In this document: in pieces, positions 35,253 through 43,673 of the stretch
Position numbering within the stretch: the first letter of the stretch is position 1
Layout: every line of letters starts with the position of its first letter
NCBI GenBank assembly: GCA_017479935.1
Contig: JAFVBO010000042.1
Coordinates: 1-56,905, forward strand
Length of the DNA stretch: 56,905 bases
Direction of reading: 5' to 3'
Source: Lachnospiraceae bacterium
GTDB lineage: Bacteria; Bacillota; Clostridia; Lachnospirales; Lachnospiraceae
Program-made: the position numbers and the translations under genes
Notes under the pieces: generated by a model
Databases searched by the model: none
Told to the model about the DNA's origin: nothing
The model's input: only the letters and a program-made list of their open reading frames with translations

Positions 35253-35696
35253 CTAGGCAAACAGGATTTCCGCGATGGACCAGCACAGCTCCGACAGGTG
35301 CTTGCAGCACTCTTCGTAGCGCGAGGCCGGGCCGTAGGGGACGTCCATGTTACCCTGCTCGCCGGCAAATTCGCGGATGGTGTAGACAAAATTGGCATCC
35401 GGAAACTGGTCCAGAACCGTGCGCTTCTCGCTCTCCGTCATGGTCAGAATGAGCGTCGTCTGATTTAAGTCGCCGGGGACAAGCTCCCGGGACTGGCTTG
35501 ACAAAGCCTTTAACCCCCGGGTCTTTAAGACAGCTTCCGCCTTGGCGTTCACCGGTTCCGGAAACAGGACCACCAGGCCCCTGGAATCGATCTCCACCGG
35601 CCTTTCCCCGCTTAGCTGCGAGAAAAGCGCCGCGGCCATCACGCTTAAGTCCGTGTTGGCTTCATCTACAAACAGAATTCTGGAAAAATTTGCCAT
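35253..35696 (-). CDS. Low-molecular-weight phosphatase homologue without catalytic residues
   Basis: 147 residues with the fold and length of LMW protein-tyrosine/arginine phosphatases (YwlE). The P-loop, normally VCTGNTCRS, reads VDEANTDLS here: catalytic Cys is Asp11 and the phosphate-binding Arg is Leu17. The later strand and the Asp-containing loop (MDVPYGPASRYEECC) are kept. Its position between the threonylcarbamoyl-AMP synthase and rpiB is the ywlE position of many Firmicutes. The frame is intact and has normal composition, so it looks like a retained pseudo-enzyme rather than decay. It may bind a partner without catalysis. Confidence 0.8.
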   Translation of the reverse strand: MANFSRILFVDEANTDLSVMAAALFSQLSGERPVEIDSRGLVVLFPEPVNAKAEAVLKTRGLKALSSQSRELVPGDLNQTTLILTMTESEKRTVLDQFPDANFVYTIREFAGEQGNMDVPYGPASRYEECCKHLSELCWSIAEILFA

Positions 35697-35788
35697 GCCT
35701 CTTCTTTCCCTTACACGGTTATTTCTGCCGTAAAGAACCTCTTTCGGCCGCCTTACACCATAGGATACGTGCTATCCTTTCGCGAGTT

Positions 35789-36841
35789 TTATACTTCCAG
35801 AATCCGGTATCCCGCCGCCTTCCGCAGCCGGTTCATGATCGCGCGGGAAAGGCCCGTCTCCTCAAAGCATTCCGAGTAGATCACATCCGCCCCCATCTCA
35901 TCGCAGCGGCGAAGGCTGTCGTACAGGTTGTGGGCCACGCTTGTCTCATCCGCGCGCCTTCCCACACAGATCACCTCTCCGAAGGAATACAGCGGAAGGG
36001 CTTCCTCGGTCGCTAAGACGACCACCTTTTTCCCCACCGCTTCGTCCGCCTTTGCCAGCGCGTTGATCCGCTCCGCCACCGCCTCCGGCTTGCCGTGGAA
36101 TGCCGTCATCTCGGCCTTTGGCGCGTAGTGGCGGTACTTCATGCCTGGGGCTTTCGGGCGCTCGCCTTCCTTCGGCTTTTCCACGCTGGCACGGTCGATG
36201 CCCACATGCCCGCAGACGTCTTTTAACATTTCCTGCGAGATAAAGCCCGGCCGCAAAATCACGGGCTCGGCGCCTGTGCAGTCGATAATCGTCGATTCCA
36301 GGCCGATTCCCACCTGCCCGCCATCGATAATCATGTCGATCCGGCCGTTCATATCCTCCACGACATGTTCCGCCTTGGTCGGGCTTGGCCGCCCCGACAC
36401 ATTCGCGCTGGGCGCCGCGATCGGCACCCGCGCCTGCCGGATCATCTCCGCGGCGATGGGATCGGACGGCATGCGCACCGCCACCGTGTCAAGCCCGCCC
36501 GTCGTGCGGGAAGGCACCAGATCACTCTTCGGAAAAATCAGCGTCATAGGCCCCGGCCAGAAAGTTTTCATCAGCGGCACCGCCATCTGCGGCACACACT
36601 TCACTAACGGCGCCAGCTCTTCTTCCGACGCAATATGGACAATCAGCGGATTGTCCGACGGCCGTCCCTTGGCCGCATATATCTTCGTGGCCGCCTCCGC
36701 GTCCAGGGCATTCGCCCCCAGGCCGTACACCGTTTCCGTGGGGAACGCCACCAGGCCTCCCACCCGCAGAATTTCGCCGGCCTCCGCCAGATCCTCCGGC
36801 AGAAAGTGCTGCGGATCCAGCCGTAAAATCTTCGTTTTCAT
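35789..36841 (-). CDS. tsaC: L-threonylcarbamoyladenylate synthase (Sua5/YwlC type)
   Basis: 350 residues. The YrdC domain (GLVAFPTETVYGLGANALD, KIYAAKGRPSDNPLIVHI, PSANVSGRPSPT) occupies the first 210 residues; the C-terminal Sua5 domain begins near PGMKYRHYAPKAEM. It makes threonylcarbamoyl-AMP for the t6A modification at position 37 of ANN-decoding tRNAs. Typical long Sua5 form. It lies upstream of the phosphatase-like gene, in the same direction. Confidence 0.95.
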   Translation of the reverse strand: MKTKILRLDPQHFLPEDLAEAGEILRVGGLVAFPTETVYGLGANALDAEAATKIYAAKGRPSDNPLIVHIASEEELAPLVKCVPQMAVPLMKTFWPGPMTLIFPKSDLVPSRTTGGLDTVAVRMPSDPIAAEMIRQARVPIAAPSANVSGRPSPTKAEHVVEDMNGRIDMIIDGGQVGIGLESTIIDCTGAEPVILRPGFISQEMLKDVCGHVGIDRASVEKPKEGERPKAPGMKYRHYAPKAEMTAFHGKPEAVAERINALAKADEAVGKKVVVLATEEALPLYSFGEVICVGRRADETSVAHNLYDSLRRCDEMGADVIYSECFEETGLSRAIMNRLRKAAGYRILEV

Positions 36842-36920
36842 GGAACTTTTCTCTCTTCAACTTAGAATACCAAAGCAGTATAGCACAGGTTGGAAGTAAA
36901 AACTACTAAATTTTTATGAA

Positions 36921-37102
36921 GGCAAAGTGAGGATGCGAGGCATGAGCGAAGAACTTGTTCTTCGGCTCATGCCATTGCATCCGAACGAGGTGACAGGGGA
37001 CGGGCCTGTGTCACAAACCCGACAGCTGTCGGTTTTGTGACACAGACCCGTCCCCTGTCACCTCGTCAGTTTTTGTGACACAGGCCCGTCCCCTGTCACC
37101 TC
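36921..37102. repeat. Composite palindrome: GAGGATGC hairpin plus GTGACAGGGGACGGG arms
   Basis: Part one, 36931-36982: GGATGC, GGCATGAGC and GAAGAAC arms form one hairpin. Part two, 36987-37102: GAGGTGACAGGGGACGGG arms inverted around CCGACAGCTGTCGG, then a third copy of the arm at 37071-37102. It abuts the stop codon of the GH18 gene directly. Confidence 0.85.
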
Positions 37103-38872
37103 TTACCGTATCGTCTCCCGAATAACCTTCCACACAGTATCGTCCTGATAGCCCAGCCGCCAGAACGCGACTCCTGCAATGTCGTATTCGTTGATCAGGT
37201 TCAGCTTCTCCTGCAGGGAATTCTGTTCCTCCAGCCAGATGCGCACGGTGCTGCCGTTTTTCTCGTACTGGGCGTAGTACTGGCGTTCTTCCTCCAGCCA
37301 CGTCTTTTTCGCGTTGTTGGCGTAAAGCAGGTTGGCGGCTTCTTCCATGCCGGCTGAATACGAGCTTAACGCGTAGCGACCATAGATGGAGTTCGGATCC
37401 GCATAGATGGTGGCGCCCGCCTCCGCCTTGCTCTCCGGCGTCTCGGTCCAGACTCTCGTGTAGAACGGGATGCCGTTTACCAGCTTTTCCTTGGGCACGC
37501 CGTCTTCCAGTGTGTCCACGATGCCGTTTTTCGACCAGTTGTAGGACGCCACCGAGCCGGCGGAAGATGAGCCACGGTAGTGCTCATCGTAGCTCATGAC
37601 CATGTAATAGTCGACAAAGACGCCCTGTTCCTTGCGGTTCACCCAATCGCGGCCGCCCACCGGCACGTAGTTGTCCACCGACAAAATCAGGCCGTTTTCG
37701 TGGCAGGCCATCGAAAGCTCGCGTAAAAACTCTACAAAATGCACGCCGGTCTTCTCATACACATACTCGAAGTCGACGTTGATGCCGTCCGCATTCACTT
37801 CTTTCACGGCACGGATCGCCTTGCTGATCAGGTTGTCGCGATTTTCGTTGACGGACAGGACATCGTACAGATCAAAGCCCGGATCAAAATCGTCCAGCAG
37901 GATCCACACCTGCATGCCCAGCTTGTGCGCCTCTTCCACATAGAAGCGCTGCGCCTTCGAAGTGAAATTTCCCTGCCCGTCCGTGATCGAAAACCAGGTG
38001 GGACAGATGACGTTCACTCCCTCGGTGCCATCAAGAAGTCTCTTTTCGCCCCGGATTTCCTCATTGTCCGAGACAAGACCGATCTGGTGCCACACCAGGC
38101 GCACCGGGCCGTCCAGGGAGATGCCCGGATATTCCCAGGCGTCAAAGGGGGCCTCGCGCACGAAAGGCGCGTCGTTCCCTAAGCGCTTGGTCTGCACGTA
38201 GCCGATACAGCCATTGTAATAGACCTTTTTCCACTTGCCCTCTTCCCCGAGGACCTGCACCTCCGCGCCATTCGGCAGATCCGTCAGGATCAGGCTCTTG
38301 ATGCCGGCCAGAATGCGCACCTGGGTGTCCGCGCGGGACTGCGTCTTCGTAAATTCTGTCGCAAAGTCGGTGAAGATGTACAGACGGCTGGGATCCTCAA
38401 ACGACTCGCAGGTGATGCGGGACAGCTTTTTCATAAATTCCAGGGACAGATAGACGCCCGATGAACCCACCGTAAAGGCCGGATGCTGAAGCGACACGGT
38501 GTTTCCCTGCATCTTAAAGGAGGATGCCCCGGGCGATACCTTCACAATCTCCTCCGGCAGCACGTAGCGGATCATGCTGTCGCTGTCGTAATAATAGCGG
38601 CTGTCCACGTTTTTCAGCACGGACTCCAGCGGCAGGTAAATCTCGCCGTCCTTTACGATGCCGCGCTCACTCACGTGGTCCATGTCCACATACACATCCA
38701 CCTGACCGTCCGTCAGGCTGTAATACTCGTATAAGTCTGCATAGTCCGTCCCCATGCTGTATTTGTTCCAGGCCCAGACAACCAAAAACGCGAGCAATAA
38801 AATTCCTACCACGCCGGCTGCCAGCAGCACCGGGGATGCGGGTTTGCGTCTCCTTCTTTTTCCTGATGCCAT
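37103..38872 (-). CDS. Membrane-anchored GH18 glycosidase with SH3-like domain
   Basis: 589 residues. A basic N-terminus and one membrane helix (14-35) precede an extracellular part: a copper-amine-oxidase-N-like region (about 50-150), an SH3-like domain (about 180-232, ADTQVRILAGIKSL ... CIGYVQTKRLG), and a GH18 barrel from 255 onward with catalytic motif DGINVDFE (Asp362, Asp367, Glu369). The Asp-to-Asn change in the motif is usual for the YaaH-like group. These enzymes cleave N-acetylglucosamine linkages in peptidoglycan or cortex. Alone in its unit; followed at once by a palindrome. Confidence 0.87.
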   Translation of the reverse strand: MASGKRRRRKPASPVLLAAGVVGILLLAFLVVWAWNKYSMGTDYADLYEYYSLTDGQVDVYVDMDHVSERGIVKDGEIYLPLESVLKNVDSRYYYDSDSMIRYVLPEEIVKVSPGASSFKMQGNTVSLQHPAFTVGSSGVYLSLEFMKKLSRITCESFEDPSRLYIFTDFATEFTKTQSRADTQVRILAGIKSLILTDLPNGAEVQVLGEEGKWKKVYYNGCIGYVQTKRLGNDAPFVREAPFDAWEYPGISLDGPVRLVWHQIGLVSDNEEIRGEKRLLDGTEGVNVICPTWFSITDGQGNFTSKAQRFYVEEAHKLGMQVWILLDDFDPGFDLYDVLSVNENRDNLISKAIRAVKEVNADGINVDFEYVYEKTGVHFVEFLRELSMACHENGLILSVDNYVPVGGRDWVNRKEQGVFVDYYMVMSYDEHYRGSSSAGSVASYNWSKNGIVDTLEDGVPKEKLVNGIPFYTRVWTETPESKAEAGATIYADPNSIYGRYALSSYSAGMEEAANLLYANNAKKTWLEEERQYYAQYEKNGSTVRIWLEEQNSLQEKLNLINEYDIAGVAFWRLGYQDDTVWKVIRETIR

Positions 38873-39046
38873 AATTCCCTCCGGTTTCTCATTTTGAAAG
38901 CTCTGCGGAACACTTCCAAAGCCCCTCGCTTTGGCGTATAAATCCTCCGCCGTCTTTCTCTACTTAGCCTGAAGTATAACACACCCCGGTCGCCTTGGAA
39001 AGATTTTTCCACCCCCGAAAGCCCGACCGGCGTAAGTTTTGCATCT

Positions 39047-39202
39047 TTAGATACATTGTGACGCATGGCCTGCATTCCTGAGACACGCCTTACCACGAGC
39101 CTCCCGCGCTCTCATGTCGTGAAAGCCGTTCTCATCCCACCCTGGCCGCACCCGGCATTTCACAAAAACTATCACGGCCCCTCCCTTTCGTGGTTTACCC
39201 AT
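39047..39202 (-). CDS. Possible small basic protein
   Basis: 51 residues from ATG 39202, with AAAGGAG seven bases upstream and an 8-nt overlap (ATGGGTAA) with the preceding gene. The product (MGKPRKGGAVIVFVKCRVR ...) resembles nothing I recognise. The good ribosome site and coupling are the only support; it may be chance. Confidence 0.25.
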   Translation of the reverse strand: MGKPRKGGAVIVFVKCRVRPGWDENGFHDMRAREARGKACLRNAGHASQCI

Positions 39203-39548
39203 TTTCTTCTCCTTTCGGCTTTTCCTTACGGTTGCTCTCCCTGACCCGATCAAAGAACAGGCTTGGGCGGCCCTCCTCGTCCTCGCCAAACCGGCAGGTG
39301 TAATGCTCGTCCTTTTCGCCCATGGTTTGCACGGCCGCTTCCTCCGGCTGCCTTTTGATTTTTTCCACGTAAACGTTGAAGCCCGCGTCTTCCATGATCT
39401 TCAGCTCTCTGGCCAGCTCCCCCCAGATGGGCTCTGCAGGGTTATATTTCGTAGCCTGCTTTTTCTGTTCTCTCTCCTTGTCTCTATCTCTATCCCTTTC
39501 CTGGCGCTGCGGCTTTCTGCGGCCATAGGGCATGTATTTTTTATCCAT
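39195..39548 (-). CDS. Conserved-looking hypothetical protein
   Basis: 117 residues, ATG behind TAGGAGGAG. A charged low-complexity N-terminus (RQERDRDRDKEREQKK) leads to a compact part (NPAEPIWGELARELKIMEDAGFNVYVEKIKR) and a Gly/Glu-rich tail with FGEDEEGRPSLFFDR. No membrane segment or known motif. It is preceded by an uncertain frame and followed by the small overlapping ORF. Function unknown. Confidence 0.6.
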   Translation of the reverse strand: MDKKYMPYGRRKPQRQERDRDRDKEREQKKQATKYNPAEPIWGELARELKIMEDAGFNVYVEKIKRQPEEAAVQTMGEKDEHYTCRFGEDEEGRPSLFFDRVRESNRKEKPKGEENG

Positions 39549-39559
39549 TGCTCCTCCTA

Positions 39560-40242
39560 ATTGGCATGAAAATTCGGGAGGACCACCTCCTTTGCCTGGT
39601 ACACCACCGCCCGTTTCCGTCCGATGAAAGACGCATCCGGGCGGCCGCTTTGTACCGGGAAGCCGCGGCGGGCCGCTTGCAGACGGAGGTTATTTTTGTG
39701 ATATATGAGCCGGCCCGTGCACGCCTTCCCTCGGAAAAAAGGTCCCTTAAAAAGGACTAATTCTCTCCCAAAAGCCCTTAAGCGAACCCTGCCTGGCAAT
39801 CCCTGCTCCAAAGAGGGTGTTCGCCTTACGGTTCCTTCTCTCCGGTTTTTCATACCGTGTTACTTTGTTCTGTTTTTAACTCTTTTGTTCTTCTTTTTCG
39901 GCTTACATGTACGATGACCCCAACGCAGATCTGACTTTTTGCAAAGGGCCCCATAAGATCTGGATCTAAAAAGAATATAAAGGAACTTGAAGAGTGTAAG
40001 CGCTGTCTAAGTGAATAAAACGGTGCTCTTCTCCCCTCCTTTCCGCCTTCCGTCCGGCACACCGTATAATCGGATGATAGCATGGTGGAAAAACAATTTC
40101 AATATGATATATTACACTTTTTTCAAAAGTGTATGTTTGCATGAAGTTGTTTGGTACATCTGCCATCTTTACATTCCACCCCTTTTGCGATATACTTAGT
40201 GACTAACAAACAGGTAGTTGCACAAAAGGAAGTGATGAACGA
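39560..40242. other. Intergenic region before mecA
   Basis: About 680 bp. It includes a 98-codon minus-strand frame (39557-39853) that I do not trust, a CAGATCT ... AGATCTG inverted repeat near 39927-39966, and the mecA promoter at 40168-40196. Nothing else recognisable. Confidence 0.4.
40168..40196 (+). promoter_or_regulatory. Promoter of mecA
   Basis: TTTACA (40168-40173), 17-bp spacer, TATACT (40191-40196), each one base from consensus, 46 bp before the mecA start. Confidence 0.75.
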
Positions 40243-40914
40243 ATGAAAATAGAGAAAATCAATGACCGGCAAATCCGCTGCACCCTGACAAGGAATGACC
40301 TGGCCAGCCGTCAGATCGACCTGACGGAGCTTGCCTACGGAACGGAAAAGTCCCGGCAGCTGTTCCAGGAGATGATGGAGCAGGCCAATGAGGAAGTGGG
40401 TTTTGACGTGGAAGACTCCCCGCTCATCGTGGAAGCCATTCCCCTCTCCACCGATTCGTTGATGCTTGTCATCACCAAGGCAGACAACCCGGACGAGCTG
40501 GATCCCCGTTTTGCCAAGTTCGCGCCTGTCTCCGCCTCGGATGCCTTCAATCAGACGGCGTTCCCCACCATCGCTCCCTCTACCTTAGAGGAAGCCTCCC
40601 CCCAGGAAGCGGCATCGGGAAATGTAATCCGGATCTTCCGCTTTTCTTCGCTCGACGAGGTGACCGGGGCCGCCCGGATGCTGGAGGATGTCTATTTCGG
40701 TATCAACTCGCTCTACAAGGACCCGGACTACCACGATTACTACCTCGCGGTCAGTAAATCCGGCCACTCCCTGGACGAGTTTAACCGCACCTGCAACATC
40801 CTGTCGGAGTACGCTGTGCGCGTATCCGGCGAGATGGCCGTAGACGGTTTCATGAGTGAACATTTCGATGTCATCGTGGAAAACCAGGCGGTGCAGGTCA
40901 TGTCACAGCTGTAA
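40243..40914 (+). CDS. mecA: Adaptor protein MecA
   Basis: 223 residues. The N-terminal domain (MKIEKINDRQIRCTLTRNDL ... SRQLFQEMMEQANEEVGF) binds substrates; an acidic/Ser linker (about 85-125) leads to the C-terminal domain (VIRIFRFSSLDEVTGAARML ... YYLAVSKSGHSLDEF), which binds ClpC and drives its assembly. The family delivers proteins to ClpCP proteolysis in Firmicutes. First of two plus-strand genes ahead of a strong terminator. Confidence 0.92.
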   Translation: MKIEKINDRQIRCTLTRNDLASRQIDLTELAYGTEKSRQLFQEMMEQANEEVGFDVEDSPLIVEAIPLSTDSLMLVITKADNPDELDPRFAKFAPVSASDAFNQTAFPTIAPSTLEEASPQEAASGNVIRIFRFSSLDEVTGAARMLEDVYFGINSLYKDPDYHDYYLAVSKSGHSLDEFNRTCNILSEYAVRVSGEMAVDGFMSEHFDVIVENQAVQVMSQL

Positions 40915-40939
40915 AACAAGGATAAAAGAGGAAATTCAT

Positions 40940-41143
40940 ATGACAGTCAATAAAGAAATGCTGATTGGCCAGCTCATCTACATGGACGAGGGCATCGCCC
41001 CGCTTCTCATGGCATCCGGCATGCACTGCATCGGATGCGCCTCCTCCGCAGGCGAAACCTTAGAGGAAGCCGCCATGGTGCACGGCATCGACTGCGACGC
41101 GCTGGTGGATATGTTAAACAACTATTTAGCGCTGAAGGCGTAA
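40940..41143 (+). CDS. DUF1858 domain protein
   Basis: 67 residues from ATG 40940 with AGAGG upstream. The DUF1858 signature is complete: a helix with LIYMDEGIAPLLMASGMHCIGCASSAGETLEEAAMVHG split by the Cys-x2-Cys pair (CIGC). These small proteins are common in anaerobes, sometimes fused to redox domains; the cysteines suggest metal or redox binding. It lies 25 bp after mecA, and probably shares its transcript. Function not established. Confidence 0.88.
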   Translation: MTVNKEMLIGQLIYMDEGIAPLLMASGMHCIGCASSAGETLEEAAMVHGIDCDALVDMLNNYLALKA

Positions 41144-41148
41144 AAAAA

Positions 41149-41174
41149 GCCGCCCCTTTCACGGGGCGGTTTTC
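41149..41174. terminator. Terminator between convergent genes
   Basis: CCGCCCC (41150-41156) pairs with GGGGCGG (41163-41169), extended by a G.T pair, followed by TTTT on the plus strand and preceded by a run of A, so it can work in both directions. It ends mecA-DUF1858 and lies at the flavin reductase stop. Confidence 0.9.
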
Positions 41175-41741
41175 TTATGCCTTTTTTCTTACGCTGTACC
41201 CAAATGTCCCAAGCTTTTCGCCCAGGGAATAATACTCCCCGTGCGAATACGCCAGAAGTCCCATGCCTTCCATGGCCAGGCGCCCTTTCTCGTCTAAATA
41301 AGCAGCGTCCGCCTGCACGGCAACCACCTTCGCGAGGAACATGTCGTGCGATCCCAGTTCCTTGATTTCTGTGACCACACACTCCAGGTTGACAGGGCTT
41401 TCCGCCACCAAAGGGGCTTTCACCTTGCTGCCGGGATGTGCGGTCAGATGGCAGGCTGCGAACTTGTCCACGTCTCTTCCGCTCTTGACGCCGCAGTAAT
41501 CTGTAGCGTACGCCAGCTTCTCGGTCGTCAGGTTGATGACAAACTCCCCGCTCTTTCGGATGATCCCGTTCGAGTACCGGTTCGGACGGATGGAAACGTA
41601 CACCATGACCGGGTCCGAGCACACGGTTCCGGTCCAGGCCGCCGTCATCACGTTGGGCGTCCCGTCCTCATCCGCGCAGCTGACCAGCACCGCCGGCAGC
41701 GGATACAGCATGTTTCCGGGTCTCCAGATCTGTTTTTCCAT
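41175..41741 (-). CDS. Flavin reductase-like protein
   Basis: 188 residues, ATG after GGAGG. A split-barrel FMN-binding protein of the flavin reductase family: YPLPAVLVSCADEDGTPNVMTAAWTGTV, SIRPNRYSNGII and GEFVINLTT are the typical FMN-pocket segments. It may reduce free flavin or be a flavodoxin-like electron carrier. Four bases after dnaB, so probably co-transcribed. Confidence 0.9.
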   Translation of the reverse strand: MEKQIWRPGNMLYPLPAVLVSCADEDGTPNVMTAAWTGTVCSDPVMVYVSIRPNRYSNGIIRKSGEFVINLTTEKLAYATDYCGVKSGRDVDKFAACHLTAHPGSKVKAPLVAESPVNLECVVTEIKELGSHDMFLAKVVAVQADAAYLDEKGRLAMEGMGLLAYSHGEYYSLGEKLGTFGYSVRKKA

Positions 41742-41744
41742 CTT

Positions 41745-43103
41745 CTAATCCTCCGGGTTGTAGGCGCGTTGCTGCGCGTTCGCAAAGCGCGTCGTCTCAG
41801 GCAGCCAGACGAGGTTGACCGTGCCCGTGGGGCCGTTTCTCTGCTTTGCGATGATAATCTCCGCGATGCCCTTGTTCTCGCTGTCCTTGTTGTAATAATC
41901 GTCACGATAGATGAACATGACCACGTCGGCATCCTGCTCGATGGCGCCGGATTCACGAAGGTCTGACAGCATCGAGCGCTTATCGTTTCGGCTTTCCACC
42001 GCACGGGACAGCTGTGACAGCGAGACAACCGGGCAGTTCATCTCTCTGGCCAGCGCCTTTAAGGCGCGGGAGATATCCGAAATTTCCTGCTGCCGGTTAT
42101 CGCTTCCGCTTCTGCGCCCGGAACTCATGAGCTGCAGGTAGTCCACGATGATCAGGTCCAGCCCGCCGCCTTCCAGCGCAAACTTACGACATTTGGAGCG
42201 CATCTCCGAGATGCTGATACCCGGGGTATCGTCGATCATCAGGCCCGAATCGCCGATGGCGCCGACGCTTTCCACCAGCTTATCCCAATCCGAATCGGCC
42301 AGGCTGCCGGTGCGCAGCTTTTGCGAATCGATGCCGGATTCCATGGCCAAAAGTCGGTTCACCAGCTGCTCCTTGGACATTTCCAGACTGAAGATGGCCA
42401 CCTTTTTCTTGGAGCGCACCGCCACAAACTGCGCGATATTTAAAACCAACGCCGTCTTTCCCATGGAAGGACGGGCGGCGATCAGGATAAAATCGCTCTT
42501 CTGGAAGCCGCTGGTCTTGTAGTCCAGATCCGTAAACCCTGTGGCCAGTCCGGTCACCGACGCATGGTTCCGGTAGGCTTCCTCAATCTTTGTCAGCACG
42601 TCCAGCGTGATCTTTTCGATCGGGACATGGTCGCCGCCGGTTCCGTTCTTGATCAGGTCGAACACGGATTTTTCCGTCTTCTCCAGGATCTCCTCCATCG
42701 GCTCCTTGCCCAGATAGCAGCTTTGAGAAATTTCTTCGCTGATCTTGATCAGGCGCCGCAGGATGGCTTTCTCGCGGACGATTTCCGCATAGCTGCGGAT
42801 GTTGGCCGATGTGGGAACCGACAGAAGCAGATCGCGGATGTACTCGATGGAGCAGACTTCCGGCGGCACGTCCTTCTCTTTCAGACGGTCCTGCACCGTG
42901 ACCAGGTCGATGGGACGGCCTTCGTTGTGAAGCTCCACAATGGCGTCAAACATAACGCCGTACTGATACTGATAAAAGTCCTCCCCTCGGATGATCTCGG
43001 ACGCCGTGATCACGGCATCCTTGTCCATCAGCATGGAGCCCACGACCGACTGTTCCGCCTCCACGCTGTGAGGTTGAATTTTTTTAACCAGTTCTTCTTC
43101 CAT
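41745..43103 (-). CDS. dnaB: Replicative DNA helicase DnaB
   Basis: 452 residues. N-terminal helical domain (PHSVEAEQSVVGSMLMDKDA) and C-terminal RecA-like motor: Walker A ARPSMGKTALVLN, Walker B LIIVDYLQLM, and SQLSRAVESR near the end. Unwinds DNA at the replication fork as a hexamer. Five bases after rplI, the usual arrangement in Firmicutes. No intein. Confidence 0.97.
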   Translation of the reverse strand: MEEELVKKIQPHSVEAEQSVVGSMLMDKDAVITASEIIRGEDFYQYQYGVMFDAIVELHNEGRPIDLVTVQDRLKEKDVPPEVCSIEYIRDLLLSVPTSANIRSYAEIVREKAILRRLIKISEEISQSCYLGKEPMEEILEKTEKSVFDLIKNGTGGDHVPIEKITLDVLTKIEEAYRNHASVTGLATGFTDLDYKTSGFQKSDFILIAARPSMGKTALVLNIAQFVAVRSKKKVAIFSLEMSKEQLVNRLLAMESGIDSQKLRTGSLADSDWDKLVESVGAIGDSGLMIDDTPGISISEMRSKCRKFALEGGGLDLIIVDYLQLMSSGRRSGSDNRQQEISDISRALKALAREMNCPVVSLSQLSRAVESRNDKRSMLSDLRESGAIEQDADVVMFIYRDDYYNKDSENKGIAEIIIAKQRNGPTGTVNLVWLPETTRFANAQQRAYNPED

Positions 43104-43108
43104 ACTGT

Positions 43109-43555
43109 TTACTGTTCTACTACCTTGACAGACAGCTTCGCCGTGACATCGCGGTGCAGCTTCACTCCTACCGTGTAATTTCCGACCGTGCGGATGTTCT
43201 CATCCAGAAGGATTTTCTTCTTGTCCAGCTCTAAGCCGTGCTGCTCCTTAAACGCCGTGGCGATTTCCTTCGACGCGATGGAACCGAACACCTTTCCACC
43301 CTCGCCCACCTTCACGGACAGGGTGACAGGGGAGGCCTCAATCTTCGCCTGCAGCTCCTTCGCCGCGTCTAACTGTTCCTTCTCGATGCGGGCCTGGTTG
43401 GCTTCCTTTAACTTCAGGTCGTTTAAGTTCGCCGCGGTCGCGGACACGCCCAGCTTCTTCGGCAGGATAAAATTGCGGGCATAGCCGTCGCTCACCGTTA
43501 CCTTCTCGCCCTTCTTTCCAAGGCTTTTGACATCCTGTAATAAAATCACTTCCAT
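43109..43555 (-). CDS. rplI: 50S ribosomal protein L9
   Basis: 148 residues from ATG 43555 with AGGAGG upstream. MEVILLQDVKSLGKKGEKVTV is the conserved start; a long connecting helix (NDLKLKEANQARIEKEQ) joins it to the C-terminal domain. Full length, between gdpP and dnaB. Confidence 0.97.
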   Translation of the reverse strand: MEVILLQDVKSLGKKGEKVTVSDGYARNFILPKKLGVSATAANLNDLKLKEANQARIEKEQLDAAKELQAKIEASPVTLSVKVGEGGKVFGSIASKEIATAFKEQHGLELDKKKILLDENIRTVGNYTVGVKLHRDVTAKLSVKVVEQ

Positions 43556-43673
43556 GATAGATTTCCTCCTTATATTGTTTGGGGTCGTGCCGGTTTCCAT
43601 CCGCCAGGGGCGGCAGGTCCGCGCCTTTTCTTAGCATCTGCCGGCAGTCTCCTTTGGCCAACTCCGTCCGCGC

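Noticed and set aside
39557-39853. 98-codon minus-strand frame ending in TAGGAGG just before the 39195-39548 gene
   Set aside because: The stop/ribosome-site junction is suggestive, but there is no start signal, the product is Arg-rich without recognisable motif, and composition looks non-coding.
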